Source: Sva-07 sp963698435
Lineage (GTDB): Bacteria > Actinomycetota > Acidimicrobiia > Acidimicrobiales > Ilumatobacteraceae
Reading direction: 5' to 3'
DNA length: 64,000 bases
Assembly: GCA_963698435.1 (NCBI GenBank)
Contig: CAVOQV010000016.1
Span: 1-64,000 of the forward strand
Part shown: positions 55,182 to 63,602 of the stretch, in pieces
How positions within the stretch are numbered: the stretch's first letter is position 1
How the letters are laid out: every line of letters begins with the position of its first letter
Notes under the pieces: generated by a model
Told to the model about the DNA's origin: nothing
Databases searched by the model: none
Seen by the model: the letters and a program-made list of their open reading frames with translations, nothing else
Translations under genes and position numbers: made by a program

Positions 55182-56171
55182 GTGAACTACACCGCGATCG
55201 GTCGCCTCCAGCGCGCCATCGCCATGGTGATCGCCGTCGCCATCATCGGGACGGTCGGCTACTGGCTGTTCGGAATGAGCTTCACCGACGCGTCCTACCA
55301 GACGGTCACGACGGTGACGACGGTGGGGTTCCGTGAACTGCAGGACTTCAACAATCTCGAACAGTGGTTCACAATCTTCATCATCATCACCGGCGTGTCG
55401 ACAGTGTTGTACACCTTCACCCTGGCGGTGCAGGTGGTGGTGGAGGGACAACTGCGAGACTTCGTCGGGAGGCGGCTGATGGACCGAGAGATCAGCAAGA
55501 TGTCGGGCCACACGGTGGTGTGCGGCTGGGGACGTGTCGGTCGGGCTGTCGCCGGCGACCTCGTCCACGCCGGGCATGCGGTCGTCATCGTCGACGCTGA
55601 CGCAGACCGGGTGGCCAACGTCTCGTATCCCACCGTCGTCGGTGACGCGACGCTCGACTCAACACTGCGCTCCGCGGGCATCGAACGCGCCCAGGCGCTG
55701 GTCGCGGCTCTCGAGGGCGACGCCGAGAACCTGTTCGTGACCCTCTCCGCGAGAGCGATCCGGCCCAGCTTGTTCATCGTGGCACGGGCCCGTCAGGACG
55801 AGAGCGTGCCGAAACTGGCGAATGCCGGCGCCGATCGCGTCGTCAACCCGCAGGAGCTCGGCGCCGCCCGCATGGCCTCGTTCGTCTCCCGACCGCACGT
55901 CGCCGAGTTCGTCGACGTCGTCATGCACGAACGTTCACTCGAGTTCCGCATGCAGGAGTACGACGTCCCGGAGGGATCCGCGCTCGCCGGCAAGACGCTG
56001 CGCGAGGCCGACCTGCGCAAGCGTGCCGGCGTGTTGGTGCTGGCGCTGCGTCGAGTCGACGGCACGTTCACGACCAATCCCGATCCGGACATCATGATCG
56101 AACCCCACCAGGTGTTGATCGCCGTGGGAGCCGACGACGACTTCGAGCGCCTCGACAAGCTCGCCAAGTGA
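55182..56171 (+). CDS. Two-helix K+ channel with TrkA-N/RCK domain
   Basis: 329 residues: membrane helix (IAMVIAVAIIGTVGYWLF), pore loop, second helix (FTIFIIITGVSTVLYTF), then a Rossmann RCK domain with VVCGWGRVGRAVAGDLV and IVDADADRV, and a TrkA-C domain (SALAGKTLREADLRKRAG). The filter reads T47-V-G-F-R51, where classical channels have TVGYG; arginine at the last filter position could alter selectivity or conductance. The start GTG at 55182 is fixed by TACCGT seven bases upstream. The end overlaps the next gene as GTGA. Confidence 0.85.
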   Translation: MNYTAIGRLQRAIAMVIAVAIIGTVGYWLFGMSFTDASYQTVTTVTTVGFRELQDFNNLEQWFTIFIIITGVSTVLYTFTLAVQVVVEGQLRDFVGRRLMDREISKMSGHTVVCGWGRVGRAVAGDLVHAGHAVVIVDADADRVANVSYPTVVGDATLDSTLRSAGIERAQALVAALEGDAENLFVTLSARAIRPSLFIVARARQDESVPKLANAGADRVVNPQELGAARMASFVSRPHVAEFVDVVMHERSLEFRMQEYDVPEGSALAGKTLREADLRKRAGVLVLALRRVDGTFTTNPDPDIMIEPHQVLIAVGADDDFERLDKLAK

Positions 56172-56857
56172 CAGAGCACCACGCAACTCACGTCCTGCTC
56201 GATCTGGACGGCACGATCTCGGATTCGTCCCCGGGGATCGGACGCTCGCTGCAGCACACGTTCACGGTCTGCGGCTACGACCCGCCGACCGACGAGCAGG
56301 TCCGCGCCGTGATCGGGCCGCCGTTCGAGATCAGCTTCCCCACTCTCGGGATCCCGATCGACGACATCGAGCGGGTGGTGCTGGCCTACCGCGAGCGCTA
56401 TGAGGACGTCGGGCTCTTCGAGAACACCGTCTACCCAGGCATCTCAGCGATGCTCGACGAACTGGCGGCTGCCGGACACACGCTGTCGATCGCTACGGCG
56501 AAACCGGAGCCGACCGCTCGCCGAATCATCGCCCACTTCGGCTTCACCGACTACTTCGAGGTGCAGGCCGGCGCGACCGTCGACGTCGGCTCCGGCCGAC
56601 GGACCAAGGCCGAGGTGATCAACTATGCGCTCATCTCGCTGCGCCTCGGCCCGGCGGACCTACCGCAGGTGGTGATGATCGGCGACCGCGACCACGACGT
56701 CGAGGGCGCCCATCTCAACGGGATCGACTGCATCGGCGTCACCTGGGGGTTCGGATCGGTCGCCGAGTTGCAGAGCGCCGGTGCGGTGGCACTGGTCGAC
56801 ACACCGGGCGAAGTTGCCGCAACGGTCGCGGCGACGTACCGTTCCCTTCGGCCATGA
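56168..56857 (+). CDS. HAD family hydrolase, phosphoglycolate phosphatase-like
   Basis: 229 residues. Motif I VLLDLDGTISDSSPGI, motif II LSIATAKPEPTARRI, motif III KAEVINY and motif IV VMIGDRDHDVEGA identify a Gph/PpaX-like HAD phosphatase with an alpha-helical cap. It overlaps the K+ channel gene and the next membrane gene by four bases each, so three genes form one coupled operon. Substrate uncertain; 2-phosphoglycolate is the family default. Confidence 0.82.
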   Translation: MTEHHATHVLLDLDGTISDSSPGIGRSLQHTFTVCGYDPPTDEQVRAVIGPPFEISFPTLGIPIDDIERVVLAYRERYEDVGLFENTVYPGISAMLDELAAAGHTLSIATAKPEPTARRIIAHFGFTDYFEVQAGATVDVGSGRRTKAEVINYALISLRLGPADLPQVVMIGDRDHDVEGAHLNGIDCIGVTWGFGSVAELQSAGAVALVDTPGEVAATVAATYRSLRP

Positions 56858-57297
56858 GCACCACCGCCGACCAACCGCCGATCGACACTGCCGCCCCGGC
56901 GACGACTCCCGCGACCCCGGCGTCGACCGTTCCTGCGTCGAACTCCGAGGCCGACCGGTTCATGCGGCGCCTCCTCCGTCTGCCCGAGGGCCAGACCTCG
57001 ACCGCCAACGAAGCGCGCTCGGCATTCCAGAAGTCATTGTTCATCAGCACCTGCCGGTGCCTGTTGATGTACATCGTGTTCCCGTTCGTGCTCCCCGCGG
57101 TCGGCATCGCCCGCGGCGTCGGCCCCTACATCGGGGTACTGATCGGCGTGCTGGCCATGGTGTCGATCGTGTACAGCATCCGCCGGTTCTGGAGGGCGAA
57201 CCACTCGAAGCGCTGGCACTACACGATCTTCGGCACCGCGATCATCGGCTTCCTGGTCTACCTCGCCGTGAAGGACCTCTCGACGATCCTCTCCTGA
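56854..57297 (+). CDS. Small membrane protein of unknown function
   Basis: 147 residues: a Pro/Thr/Ala-rich N-terminus, then three membrane helices (LLMYIVFPFVLPAVGIA, YIGVLIGVLAMVSIVYSI and IFGTAIIGFLVYLAV). No family is recognised, although similar three-helix proteins occur in many actinobacteria. It is the last gene of the channel-HAD operon; a short palindrome lies 11 bases after its stop. Confidence 0.7.
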   Translation: MSTTADQPPIDTAAPATTPATPASTVPASNSEADRFMRRLLRLPEGQTSTANEARSAFQKSLFISTCRCLLMYIVFPFVLPAVGIARGVGPYIGVLIGVLAMVSIVYSIRRFWRANHSKRWHYTIFGTAIIGFLVYLAVKDLSTILS

Positions 57298-57307
57298 GCG
57301 ATGGACC

Positions 57308-57322
57308 TGGGGTCTGACCCCA
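57308..57322. repeat. Short palindrome TGGGGTC-T-GACCCCA
   Basis: Seven-base arms around a single T, a motif seen as dispersed intergenic repeats in other bacteria. It shares its frame with the core of 54480-54514. Confidence 0.7.
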
Positions 57323-57428
57323 AACGCAACGCTCGATGTCGACGCGGCGGCGCCGATGGTGCATGATGGGCACCCGACGCCGCACGACGGGGTCGCTCAT
57401 CCACCACGACGATCACTTGGGGGCACCA

Positions 57429-57893
57429 GTGGAGATCACGGTCACCGTCAACGGCACGCAGCACACCCACGACGTGGAGCCACGCACGCTGCTCGTGCAG
57501 TACATCCGCGAACACGTCGGGCTCACCGGCACCAACATCGGCTGCGACACGTCCTCCTGCGGTGCCTGCTCGCTCCACCTGAACGGCGAGGCCGTCAAGA
57601 GCTGCACCGTGCTGGCCGTGCAGGCCGACGGCACCGACATCCGCACGATCGAGGGCATGGCCGACGCCGACGGCACGCTGCACCCGATGCAACAGGCGTT
57701 CATGGAGAACCACGGTCTGCAGTGCGGCTATTGCACACCGGGCATGGTGATGGCCGCCACCAGCCTGCTGGAAGAGAACCCGAACCCGACCGAGGACGAG
57801 GTCCGCATCGGCCTCGAGGGGAACCTCTGTCGCTGCACCGGCTACCACAACATCGTCAAGTCGGTCCTCGCCGCGGCGAGCGCCAACGCCTGA
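57429..57893 (+). CDS. Molybdenum hydroxylase [2Fe-2S] small subunit
   Basis: 154 residues. The plant-type ferredoxin cluster is bound by GCDTSSCGACSLHLNG and the later cysteine in KSCTVLA; the second cluster by LQCGYCTPGM and NLCRCTGYHNIV. It passes electrons from the molybdenum site of the large subunit to FAD. GTG start at 57429 after TTGGGGG. The large subunit follows about 100 bases later and the FAD subunit after it, an S-L-M order. Confidence 0.92.
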   Translation: MEITVTVNGTQHTHDVEPRTLLVQYIREHVGLTGTNIGCDTSSCGACSLHLNGEAVKSCTVLAVQADGTDIRTIEGMADADGTLHPMQQAFMENHGLQCGYCTPGMVMAATSLLEENPNPTEDEVRIGLEGNLCRCTGYHNIVKSVLAAASANA

Positions 57894-57899
57894 ACCAAC

Positions 57900-57969
57900 G
57901 TCACACGGTGCCGGGCCGAGCGTGACGCCGGGGACGAGTTGCGTCACGTTGGGCCCGGCACCATGTGAC
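57900..57969 (+). other. Nested two-stem hairpin between small and large subunit genes
   Basis: Outer arms 57900-57917 and 57952-57969 (GTCACACGGTGCCGGGCC with GGCCCGGCACCATGTGAC, one mismatch) enclose inner arms CGTGACGC (57921-57928) and GCGTCACG (57941-57948). It begins right after the small-subunit stop and ends 26 bases before the large-subunit ATG. It could lower read-through or protect the upstream mRNA. Confidence 0.75.
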
Positions 57970-57995
57970 ACCGAGAACTGGATGGGGGTCCAGAC

Positions 57996-60419
57996 ATGAC
58001 CATCACGGAAGATCCGACCACCGACACCGGTGTGATCGGGAGCCGCCTCCTCCGCAAGGAGGACCCGGTCCTGCTCACCGGCGAAGCGGTGTTCACGAAC
58101 GACATGAAGGTGCCCGGCGCGCTGCACATGGCGGTCCTGCGCAGCCCGTACGCGCACGCCAGGATCCTGGCGATCGACACGAGCGCGGCGGCGGCGATGC
58201 CCGGCGTGAGCGCCGTCTTCACCGGAGCCGACCTCACCGACCTCTGGGCCTCCCCGATGCCGTGCGCATGGGCGGTCACCGAGGACATGCTCAACCCACC
58301 GCACCACCCGATCGCGATCGACTCGGTCAACTTCGTCGGTGACGGCGTGGCGGTCGTGCTCGCCGACAGCGACGCAGTCGCCCACGACGCGATCGAGGCG
58401 ATCGACGTCACCTACGACCCGCTCGAAGCGGTCACCGATCTCGAAGACGCCCTGTCCGATCGCGTGCTCGTCCACGACGACCTCGGCACGAACTCGTCAT
58501 ACACCTGGAACCTGCTCGTCGAGGAGACCGACGGCGCAGTCCAGCAGGCGTTCGACGACGCGGCGTACACCGTGACCGAGCGCTACGTCCAGCAGCGCTT
58601 GATCCCGATGGCGATGGAACCACGAGCGGTCGTCGCGGTCCCCCAACCCTTCGGCGGCGACATCACGCTCTACACCGCGACACAGATCCCACACATCCTC
58701 AAGGTGATGGTCGCGGTCACGCTCGGCGTTCCGGAGCATCAACTCCGAGTCGTCGCCCCCGCCGTCGGCGGCGGATTCGGCGCCAAGCTCGACGTCTACG
58801 CCGAAGAGCTGCTGTGCGTCGCCCTCGCCCGCAAGCTCGGCACACCGGTGCGATGGAACGAGACCCGCTCGGAGAACACCGTCGCCAGCATCCAGGGCCG
58901 CGGTCAGATCCAGCACGTCGAGTTGGCCGCCGACTCCGGCGGAAAGCTCACCGCGGTGCGGATCCGCCTCACCGCCGACATGGGCGCCTACCTGCAGCTG
59001 ATCACACCCGGCATCCCGCTGCTCGGTGCGTTCCTCTACGCCGGCGTCTACGACCTGCCGAAGGCGTACGACTTCTCGTGCACCGGTGTGTTCACCACCT
59101 TGACCCCTACGGACGCGTACCGTGGGGCCGGCCGCCCCGAGGCCACCTACGCCATCGAGCGGGCGATGGATGCCCTCGCCCGTGAGGTGGGCGTCGATCC
59201 GTTGGAGTTGCGGCGCCGCAACTTCATCCAGCCCGAACAGTTCCCCTACGAGGCGTTCACGGGACTGGTCTACGACTCCGGCGATCACGACAAGGCGGCG
59301 ACGATCGCGGCCGATCTGATCGACTACGACGCCGTGCGCGCCCGGCAGGCAACCCAGAACGTCGAGGGTTCCACCAAGCGGCTCGGCCTCGGAGTGTCGA
59401 GCTACTTCGAGATGTGCGGCCTGGCCCCATCGCGGGTGCTCGCGTCGCTCAACTACTCCGCCGGCGGCTGGGAGGCCGCAACGGTGCGCATCCTGCCGAC
59501 CGCGAAGGTCCAGGTCGTCACCGGCACCTCGCCGCACGGTCAGGGCCACGAAACCGCGTGGTCGATGATCGTGGCCGACAAGCTCGGCATCGATCCGGCG
59601 GACGTCGACGTCCTGCACTCCGACACGGCGATCGCTCCGCTCGGCATGGACACCTACGGTTCCCGTTCGCTGCCCGTCGGCGGCGTCGCCGTGGGAATGG
59701 CATGCGACAAGGTGATCGAGAAGGCCAAGCAGATCGCCGCTCACCAGATGGAGGCGAACGTCGACGACCTGGAGTTCGTCGACGGCGAGTTCCGCGTCGC
59801 CGGCACTCCGTCGAAGTCGACGCCGCTCGCGGCGATCGCGTTCGCTGCGTTCACGGCGCACGACCTGCCCGACGGCCTCGAACCGAACCTCGAGGCCCAG
59901 GTCACCTACGACCCACCGAACTTCTCGTGGCCGTTCGGCACGCACATGTGCCTCGTCGAGGTCGACACCGAGACCGGTGACGTCGACGTCCTGCAGTACA
60001 TCGCCGTCGATGACTGCGGCAACCAGGTCAACCCATTGATCGTCGAGGGCCAGGTGCACGGCGGCGTCATCCAGGGGCTCGCCCAAGCGCTGTACGAGGG
60101 CGCCGACTACGACTCCGACGGCAACCTGCGCACGTCGACCCTCGCCGACTACCTCGTGCCAGCAGCCAGCGACGTCCCACCGATCACACTCGGCCATTCG
60201 GTCACCCCGTCGCCGACCAATTCGCTCGGCGTGAAGGGCGTCGGCGAAGCTGGCACGATCGGATCCGCACCTGCTGTCATGAACGCCATCGTCGATGCGT
60301 TGTCCGGGCTCGGAGTCCGCGACGTCTCGATGCCCGCAAGCCCGAACACCGTCTGGGACGCGATCGCGTCCGCCCGGACTTCTTCGCCCGACACCACCAA
60401 CCCCGGAGGCAACCCGTGA
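57996..60419 (+). CDS. Molybdenum hydroxylase large (molybdopterin) subunit, form II CoxL-like
   Basis: 807 residues. RKEDPVLLTGEAVFTND begins the hammerhead domain; cofactor motifs are VGGGFGAKLDVYAEE, AYRGAGRPEATYAIE, GTSPHGQGHETAWS and TYGSRSLPVGG; the base glutamate is in VKGVGEAGTIGSAPA. AYRGAGR marks form II or related aldehyde/purine-type hydroxylases, not the AYRCSFR of true CO dehydrogenase. The ATG at 57996 follows GGATGGGGG, and the stop overlaps the FAD-subunit GTG. Substrate unknown. Confidence 0.92.
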   Translation: MTITEDPTTDTGVIGSRLLRKEDPVLLTGEAVFTNDMKVPGALHMAVLRSPYAHARILAIDTSAAAAMPGVSAVFTGADLTDLWASPMPCAWAVTEDMLNPPHHPIAIDSVNFVGDGVAVVLADSDAVAHDAIEAIDVTYDPLEAVTDLEDALSDRVLVHDDLGTNSSYTWNLLVEETDGAVQQAFDDAAYTVTERYVQQRLIPMAMEPRAVVAVPQPFGGDITLYTATQIPHILKVMVAVTLGVPEHQLRVVAPAVGGGFGAKLDVYAEELLCVALARKLGTPVRWNETRSENTVASIQGRGQIQHVELAADSGGKLTAVRIRLTADMGAYLQLITPGIPLLGAFLYAGVYDLPKAYDFSCTGVFTTLTPTDAYRGAGRPEATYAIERAMDALAREVGVDPLELRRRNFIQPEQFPYEAFTGLVYDSGDHDKAATIAADLIDYDAVRARQATQNVEGSTKRLGLGVSSYFEMCGLAPSRVLASLNYSAGGWEAATVRILPTAKVQVVTGTSPHGQGHETAWSMIVADKLGIDPADVDVLHSDTAIAPLGMDTYGSRSLPVGGVAVGMACDKVIEKAKQIAAHQMEANVDDLEFVDGEFRVAGTPSKSTPLAAIAFAAFTAHDLPDGLEPNLEAQVTYDPPNFSWPFGTHMCLVEVDTETGDVDVLQYIAVDDCGNQVNPLIVEGQVHGGVIQGLAQALYEGADYDSDGNLRTSTLADYLVPAASDVPPITLGHSVTPSPTNSLGVKGVGEAGTIGSAPAVMNAIVDALSGLGVRDVSMPASPNTVWDAIASARTSSPDTTNPGGNP

Positions 60420-61237
60420 TCCCCGCACCGTTCGACTACGTCCGCGCCGAGTCTGCCGAAGAAGCGATCAGCCTCGTCGGGCAACACGGCGACGAGGCCA
60501 AGTTCATCGCCGGCGGCCACAGCCTGCTGCCGATGATGAAGCTGCGGCTCGCACAGCCGAGTGTGCTGATCGACATCGGGCGGCTCTCCGATCTGTCGTA
60601 CATCCGCGAGGAGGGCGACCAGATCGCGATCGGCGCGATGACGCGCCACATGGACGTCGAGACGTCCGATCTCCTCAAGCAGCACGTGCCGCTGTTGGCA
60701 CATGCCGCCGGCCATGTCGGCGACCCCCAGGTGCGTCACCGCGGCACGCTCGGTGGAACGATCGCCCACGCCGACCCGGCGTCCGACCTTCCTGCCACCA
60801 CGCTCGCCCTCGGCGCCACCTACGTGGCACAAGGTCCGAACGGCACCCGCGAGATCGCCGCCAGCGACTTCTACCGCACGTTCTTCGAGTCGGCGCTCGA
60901 GCCCGACGAGATCCTGACCGAGGTGCGTGTCCCCAAGATGAACGGCGCTGGCTGGAACTTCCAGAAGTTCAACCGGAGGGCCCAGGACTGGGCAATCGTC
61001 GGCGTCGCGGCATGGCGCAACGGCGATCAAGCCGGCGTCGGACTCGTCAACATGGGCCCCACCCCGGTCCTCGCGACCAGCGTCGCCGCTGCGATCGCAA
61101 GCGGGGCGAGCGTGGCCGATGCGGCCGAGCAGGCGGCTGCCGACGCCGATCCGCAGGCCGACCTGAACGCCAGCGTCGACTACCGCCAGCACTTGGCCCG
61201 GGTCCTCACTCGCCGGGCTCTCGAGGCGTCGTCCTGA
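60416..61237 (+). CDS. Molybdenum hydroxylase FAD-binding (medium) subunit
   Basis: 273 residues of the CoxM/XdhB family. FAD-binding signatures are AKFIAGGHSLLPMMKLRLA and RHRGTLGGTIAHADPASDLPA, followed by the C-terminal CO-dehydrogenase flavoprotein domain (NFQKFNRRAQDWAIVGVAA). Translation starts at a GTG overlapping the large-subunit stop (GTGA), with GGAGG upstream. It completes the S-L-M enzyme. Confidence 0.92.
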   Translation: MIPAPFDYVRAESAEEAISLVGQHGDEAKFIAGGHSLLPMMKLRLAQPSVLIDIGRLSDLSYIREEGDQIAIGAMTRHMDVETSDLLKQHVPLLAHAAGHVGDPQVRHRGTLGGTIAHADPASDLPATTLALGATYVAQGPNGTREIAASDFYRTFFESALEPDEILTEVRVPKMNGAGWNFQKFNRRAQDWAIVGVAAWRNGDQAGVGLVNMGPTPVLATSVAAAIASGASVADAAEQAAADADPQADLNASVDYRQHLARVLTRRALEASS

Positions 61238-61239
61238 GC

Positions 61240-61272
61240 TCGTACACGATGTGGCGGACACATCGTGTACGA
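61240..61272 (+). terminator. Perfect 14-bp hairpin after the hydroxylase operon
   Basis: Arms TCGTACACGATGTG (61240-61253) and CACATCGTGTACGA (61259-61272) with a five-base loop, two bases after the stop of the FAD subunit. No T-run follows, so it may be a repeat element instead of, or as well as, a terminator. Confidence 0.55.
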
Positions 61273-61311
61273 ACGGTGACACGGCGCTGCTCGGGAGGTC
61301 CACGCGCGCTC

Positions 61312-61317
61312 TAACGT
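61312..61317 (+). promoter_or_regulatory. -10 box, leaderless membrane protein gene
   Basis: TAACGT seven bases before the ATG at 61325; this favours the ATG over the in-frame GTG at 61316, which overlaps the box. Confidence 0.6.
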
Positions 61318-61324
61318 GGCGCCG

Positions 61325-62872
61325 ATGCGCCGCCCGCCCACCACCTTGACCAGCGTGGCGCACCGGCTCGCGCTGCCGGTGATCGTGGTGGTTGCCGCCA
61401 TCCTGGCGGTGCTCCTCCACCGAACCGGACACACCCAGGGCGACGACTTCGCGCTCTATCTCCGCCAGGCCCGCAGCTTGTTCGACGGCGACGTCGGCCA
61501 GGTGGTGTCCGACAACCGGTTCGCCGTTCTCAACTCGGACAGCGGGTTCAGCCCGATCGCCTATCCGTGGGTCTGGCCGCTCCTGCTGTCGCCGTTCGTC
61601 CATGCGTGGGGACTCGACTACGACCGCCTCAAGTTCGTCGAGGTCGCTGTGTTCTGTCTGTGGCTGGTGCTGCTGCACGGCATCGTGCGACGGCGCCTGG
61701 GATGGTGGCCGGCAATCGCGATCACAACGGTGTTCGCAACGTCGCCGCTCTACCTCGCCCACACCGACCAACTCCTCACCGAGTTCCCGCAGCTGGCCGC
61801 CGTGGCCCTCGTGATCTGGTGGTACGACCGGATCCGTCGCGACGACACGCTGCTCACGGCGACGACCGGCCGACTGATCGCGCTGGGAGCGTTGGTCGCA
61901 CTCGCGTTCAACGTCCGGCGAGAGTCGATCGTGCTGCTCGGCGTGATCGGCGTGATGCAGGCGTACGACATCATCCACGCGTCGCGAGCGAGCGGGGGTT
62001 CGCTACCGGCCAGCATGCGCGATGAGCTGCGAACGCGCTGGATGGCGATCGCGACACCGTTCGCCGCGTTTGCGGCCGGCGCTGCTCTGGCTCAACTCCT
62101 GCTTCCGACCGATCTCCTCCCCGACAACGGCAACGGCTCGACGTTTCTCGATGACCGGATGTCCGAATACCCAGAAATTCTCAGCGACCAGTTGGGCCTC
62201 GGCGACAACACCACGATCGGTGTGATCGTGCTTCTCGTCGCCGTGCTCGGCGCAGTGATCGGTGTCCGTCGCCGGCCCGCCCTCGACACGCCGTTGCTGC
62301 TGCTCGCCCTGCTCAGCGCGCTCGCGGTCAGCACTCACCTCCGGCGGGTCGACCGGTACTGGTTCCAGGTCACACCCTGGGTGCTGTACTTCGCCGCCGT
62401 TGCGCTGATCGCGACGGCCGGCTGGCTGCTCGCGCGACCGGTGGTGCCCACCCGGGCAGCCAAGCTCGCGATGGTGATGGCGCTCGCCCCTCTCGGTGCG
62501 CTCGTAGTGGCACATCTGGTGGTCCTCCGCAGCGACATCGCCGACGCCCAGGAGTACAACGACCTCGGACGCGTGCAGTCCGGCCCGTCCAATCCGGTGG
62601 TCGCCCCGATCTTCGAGGCGGTCGACGAGCTCACGCCGCCCGACGCAATCGTTGCGTACTACCGGGCACGCACCATGACGCTGCTGACCGACCGTCGGGC
62701 GTTCCAGACCAAGCAGCTCGACAAGATCGTCGAGCGGGCGGACTTCTACGCCGAACGCCGCAACTCGACCTACTGGCAGCCCGAACTCAGCACAGCCGAC
62801 GCCCGCCGTGCGGGGTTCGAGGAGGTCTGGTCGAACCAGCGCTGGATCCTCTGGCGTGTTCCCGAGAACTGA
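61325..62872 (+). CDS. Polytopic membrane protein, ArnT/PMT-type glycosyltransferase-like
   Basis: 515 residues with about eleven hydrophobic segments. An acidic pair early in the first periplasmic loop (HTQGDDFALYLRQARSLF) and the FVHAWGLDYDRLKFVEVAVF region resemble GT-C glycosyltransferases of the ArnT/PMT group, which use polyprenyl-phosphate sugars, but no strict motif allows a firm call. The ATG at 61325 is selected from the -10 box seven bases upstream. Next to a methyltransferase and a flippase-like gene, a glycan role is plausible. Confidence 0.6.
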   Translation: MRRPPTTLTSVAHRLALPVIVVVAAILAVLLHRTGHTQGDDFALYLRQARSLFDGDVGQVVSDNRFAVLNSDSGFSPIAYPWVWPLLLSPFVHAWGLDYDRLKFVEVAVFCLWLVLLHGIVRRRLGWWPAIAITTVFATSPLYLAHTDQLLTEFPQLAAVALVIWWYDRIRRDDTLLTATTGRLIALGALVALAFNVRRESIVLLGVIGVMQAYDIIHASRASGGSLPASMRDELRTRWMAIATPFAAFAAGAALAQLLLPTDLLPDNGNGSTFLDDRMSEYPEILSDQLGLGDNTTIGVIVLLVAVLGAVIGVRRRPALDTPLLLLALLSALAVSTHLRRVDRYWFQVTPWVLYFAAVALIATAGWLLARPVVPTRAAKLAMVMALAPLGALVVAHLVVLRSDIADAQEYNDLGRVQSGPSNPVVAPIFEAVDELTPPDAIVAYYRARTMTLLTDRRAFQTKQLDKIVERADFYAERRNSTYWQPELSTADARRAGFEEVWSNQRWILWRVPEN

Positions 62873-62966
62873 GCCCGCTCTCCTCGCCGGGATCGCCAGG
62901 ACCACCGTCCGGCGCTGGCCCGGCCCGGCGGGTCGATACGCTCCGCGTCGAGAGCAACGAGCTGCC

Positions 62967-63599
62967 ATGACCATCGACGCTGACGACGCCCCCATCCCGA
63001 CCGGGAACACCTACGACAAGTACGGCACGACCAACCCGATCGAACAGCGCATGATGCGCGGGTTCTTCGAAGCCCTCGACCGATTCCTCGACGAGACCGC
63101 CCCGACGCGCATCTTCGAGATCGGCATCGGCGAAGGAATCGTCACGAGCCGGGTGATCGAACGCTTCGCAGGGGTGCCGGTGATCGGGCTCGACCTTCCC
63201 GACGACGACCTCGCCGCTCAGTGGCAGTCACGGGAGCTCTCCTGCGCGTTCGGCGACGCGTGCTCGCTCCCCTTCCCCGACGACGCCTTCGACCTGGTGC
63301 TCGCCATCGAGGTGTTCGAGCACCTCCCCGATCCCGCTGCGGCGATGGCCGAGCTGGCTCGAGTGTGCGCTGGTTCGCTGATTGCGTCGGTGCCGTTCGA
63401 GCCCATCTGGCGCATCGGCAACATGGCACGCGGGCGTTACCTCCGGGACCTGGGCAACACCCCCGGTCACGTGAACCACTGGACGAACCGTGGCTTCGCC
63501 AAGCTCGTGGGCAGCCAGTTCGACATCGTCGACCGCTCCACACCGTTGCCGTGGACGATGGTGCGGGCGACGGCGCGTGGCATCACCCACTCGATCTGA
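62967..63599 (+). CDS. Class I SAM-dependent methyltransferase
   Basis: 210 residues. SAM-binding motif I is RIFEIGIGEGIVTSRVIE, motif II VIGLDLPDDDL, motif III CAFGDACSLPFPDDAFDLVLAIEVFEHLPDP, followed by a Methyltransf_11-type end. The substrate is unknown; ubiquinone/lipid or glycan methylases share this pattern. It ends three bases before the flippase-like gene, so the two form an operon. A TACGCT -10-like box lies about 25 bases upstream. Confidence 0.82.
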   Translation: MTIDADDAPIPTGNTYDKYGTTNPIEQRMMRGFFEALDRFLDETAPTRIFEIGIGEGIVTSRVIERFAGVPVIGLDLPDDDLAAQWQSRELSCAFGDACSLPFPDDAFDLVLAIEVFEHLPDPAAAMAELARVCAGSLIASVPFEPIWRIGNMARGRYLRDLGNTPGHVNHWTNRGFAKLVGSQFDIVDRSTPLPWTMVRATARGITHSI

Positions 63600-63602
63600 G
63601 CC

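Noticed and set aside
57429..61237. Aerobic CO dehydrogenase (form I)
   Set aside because: The large subunit has AYRGAGR, not the form I motif AYRCSFR.
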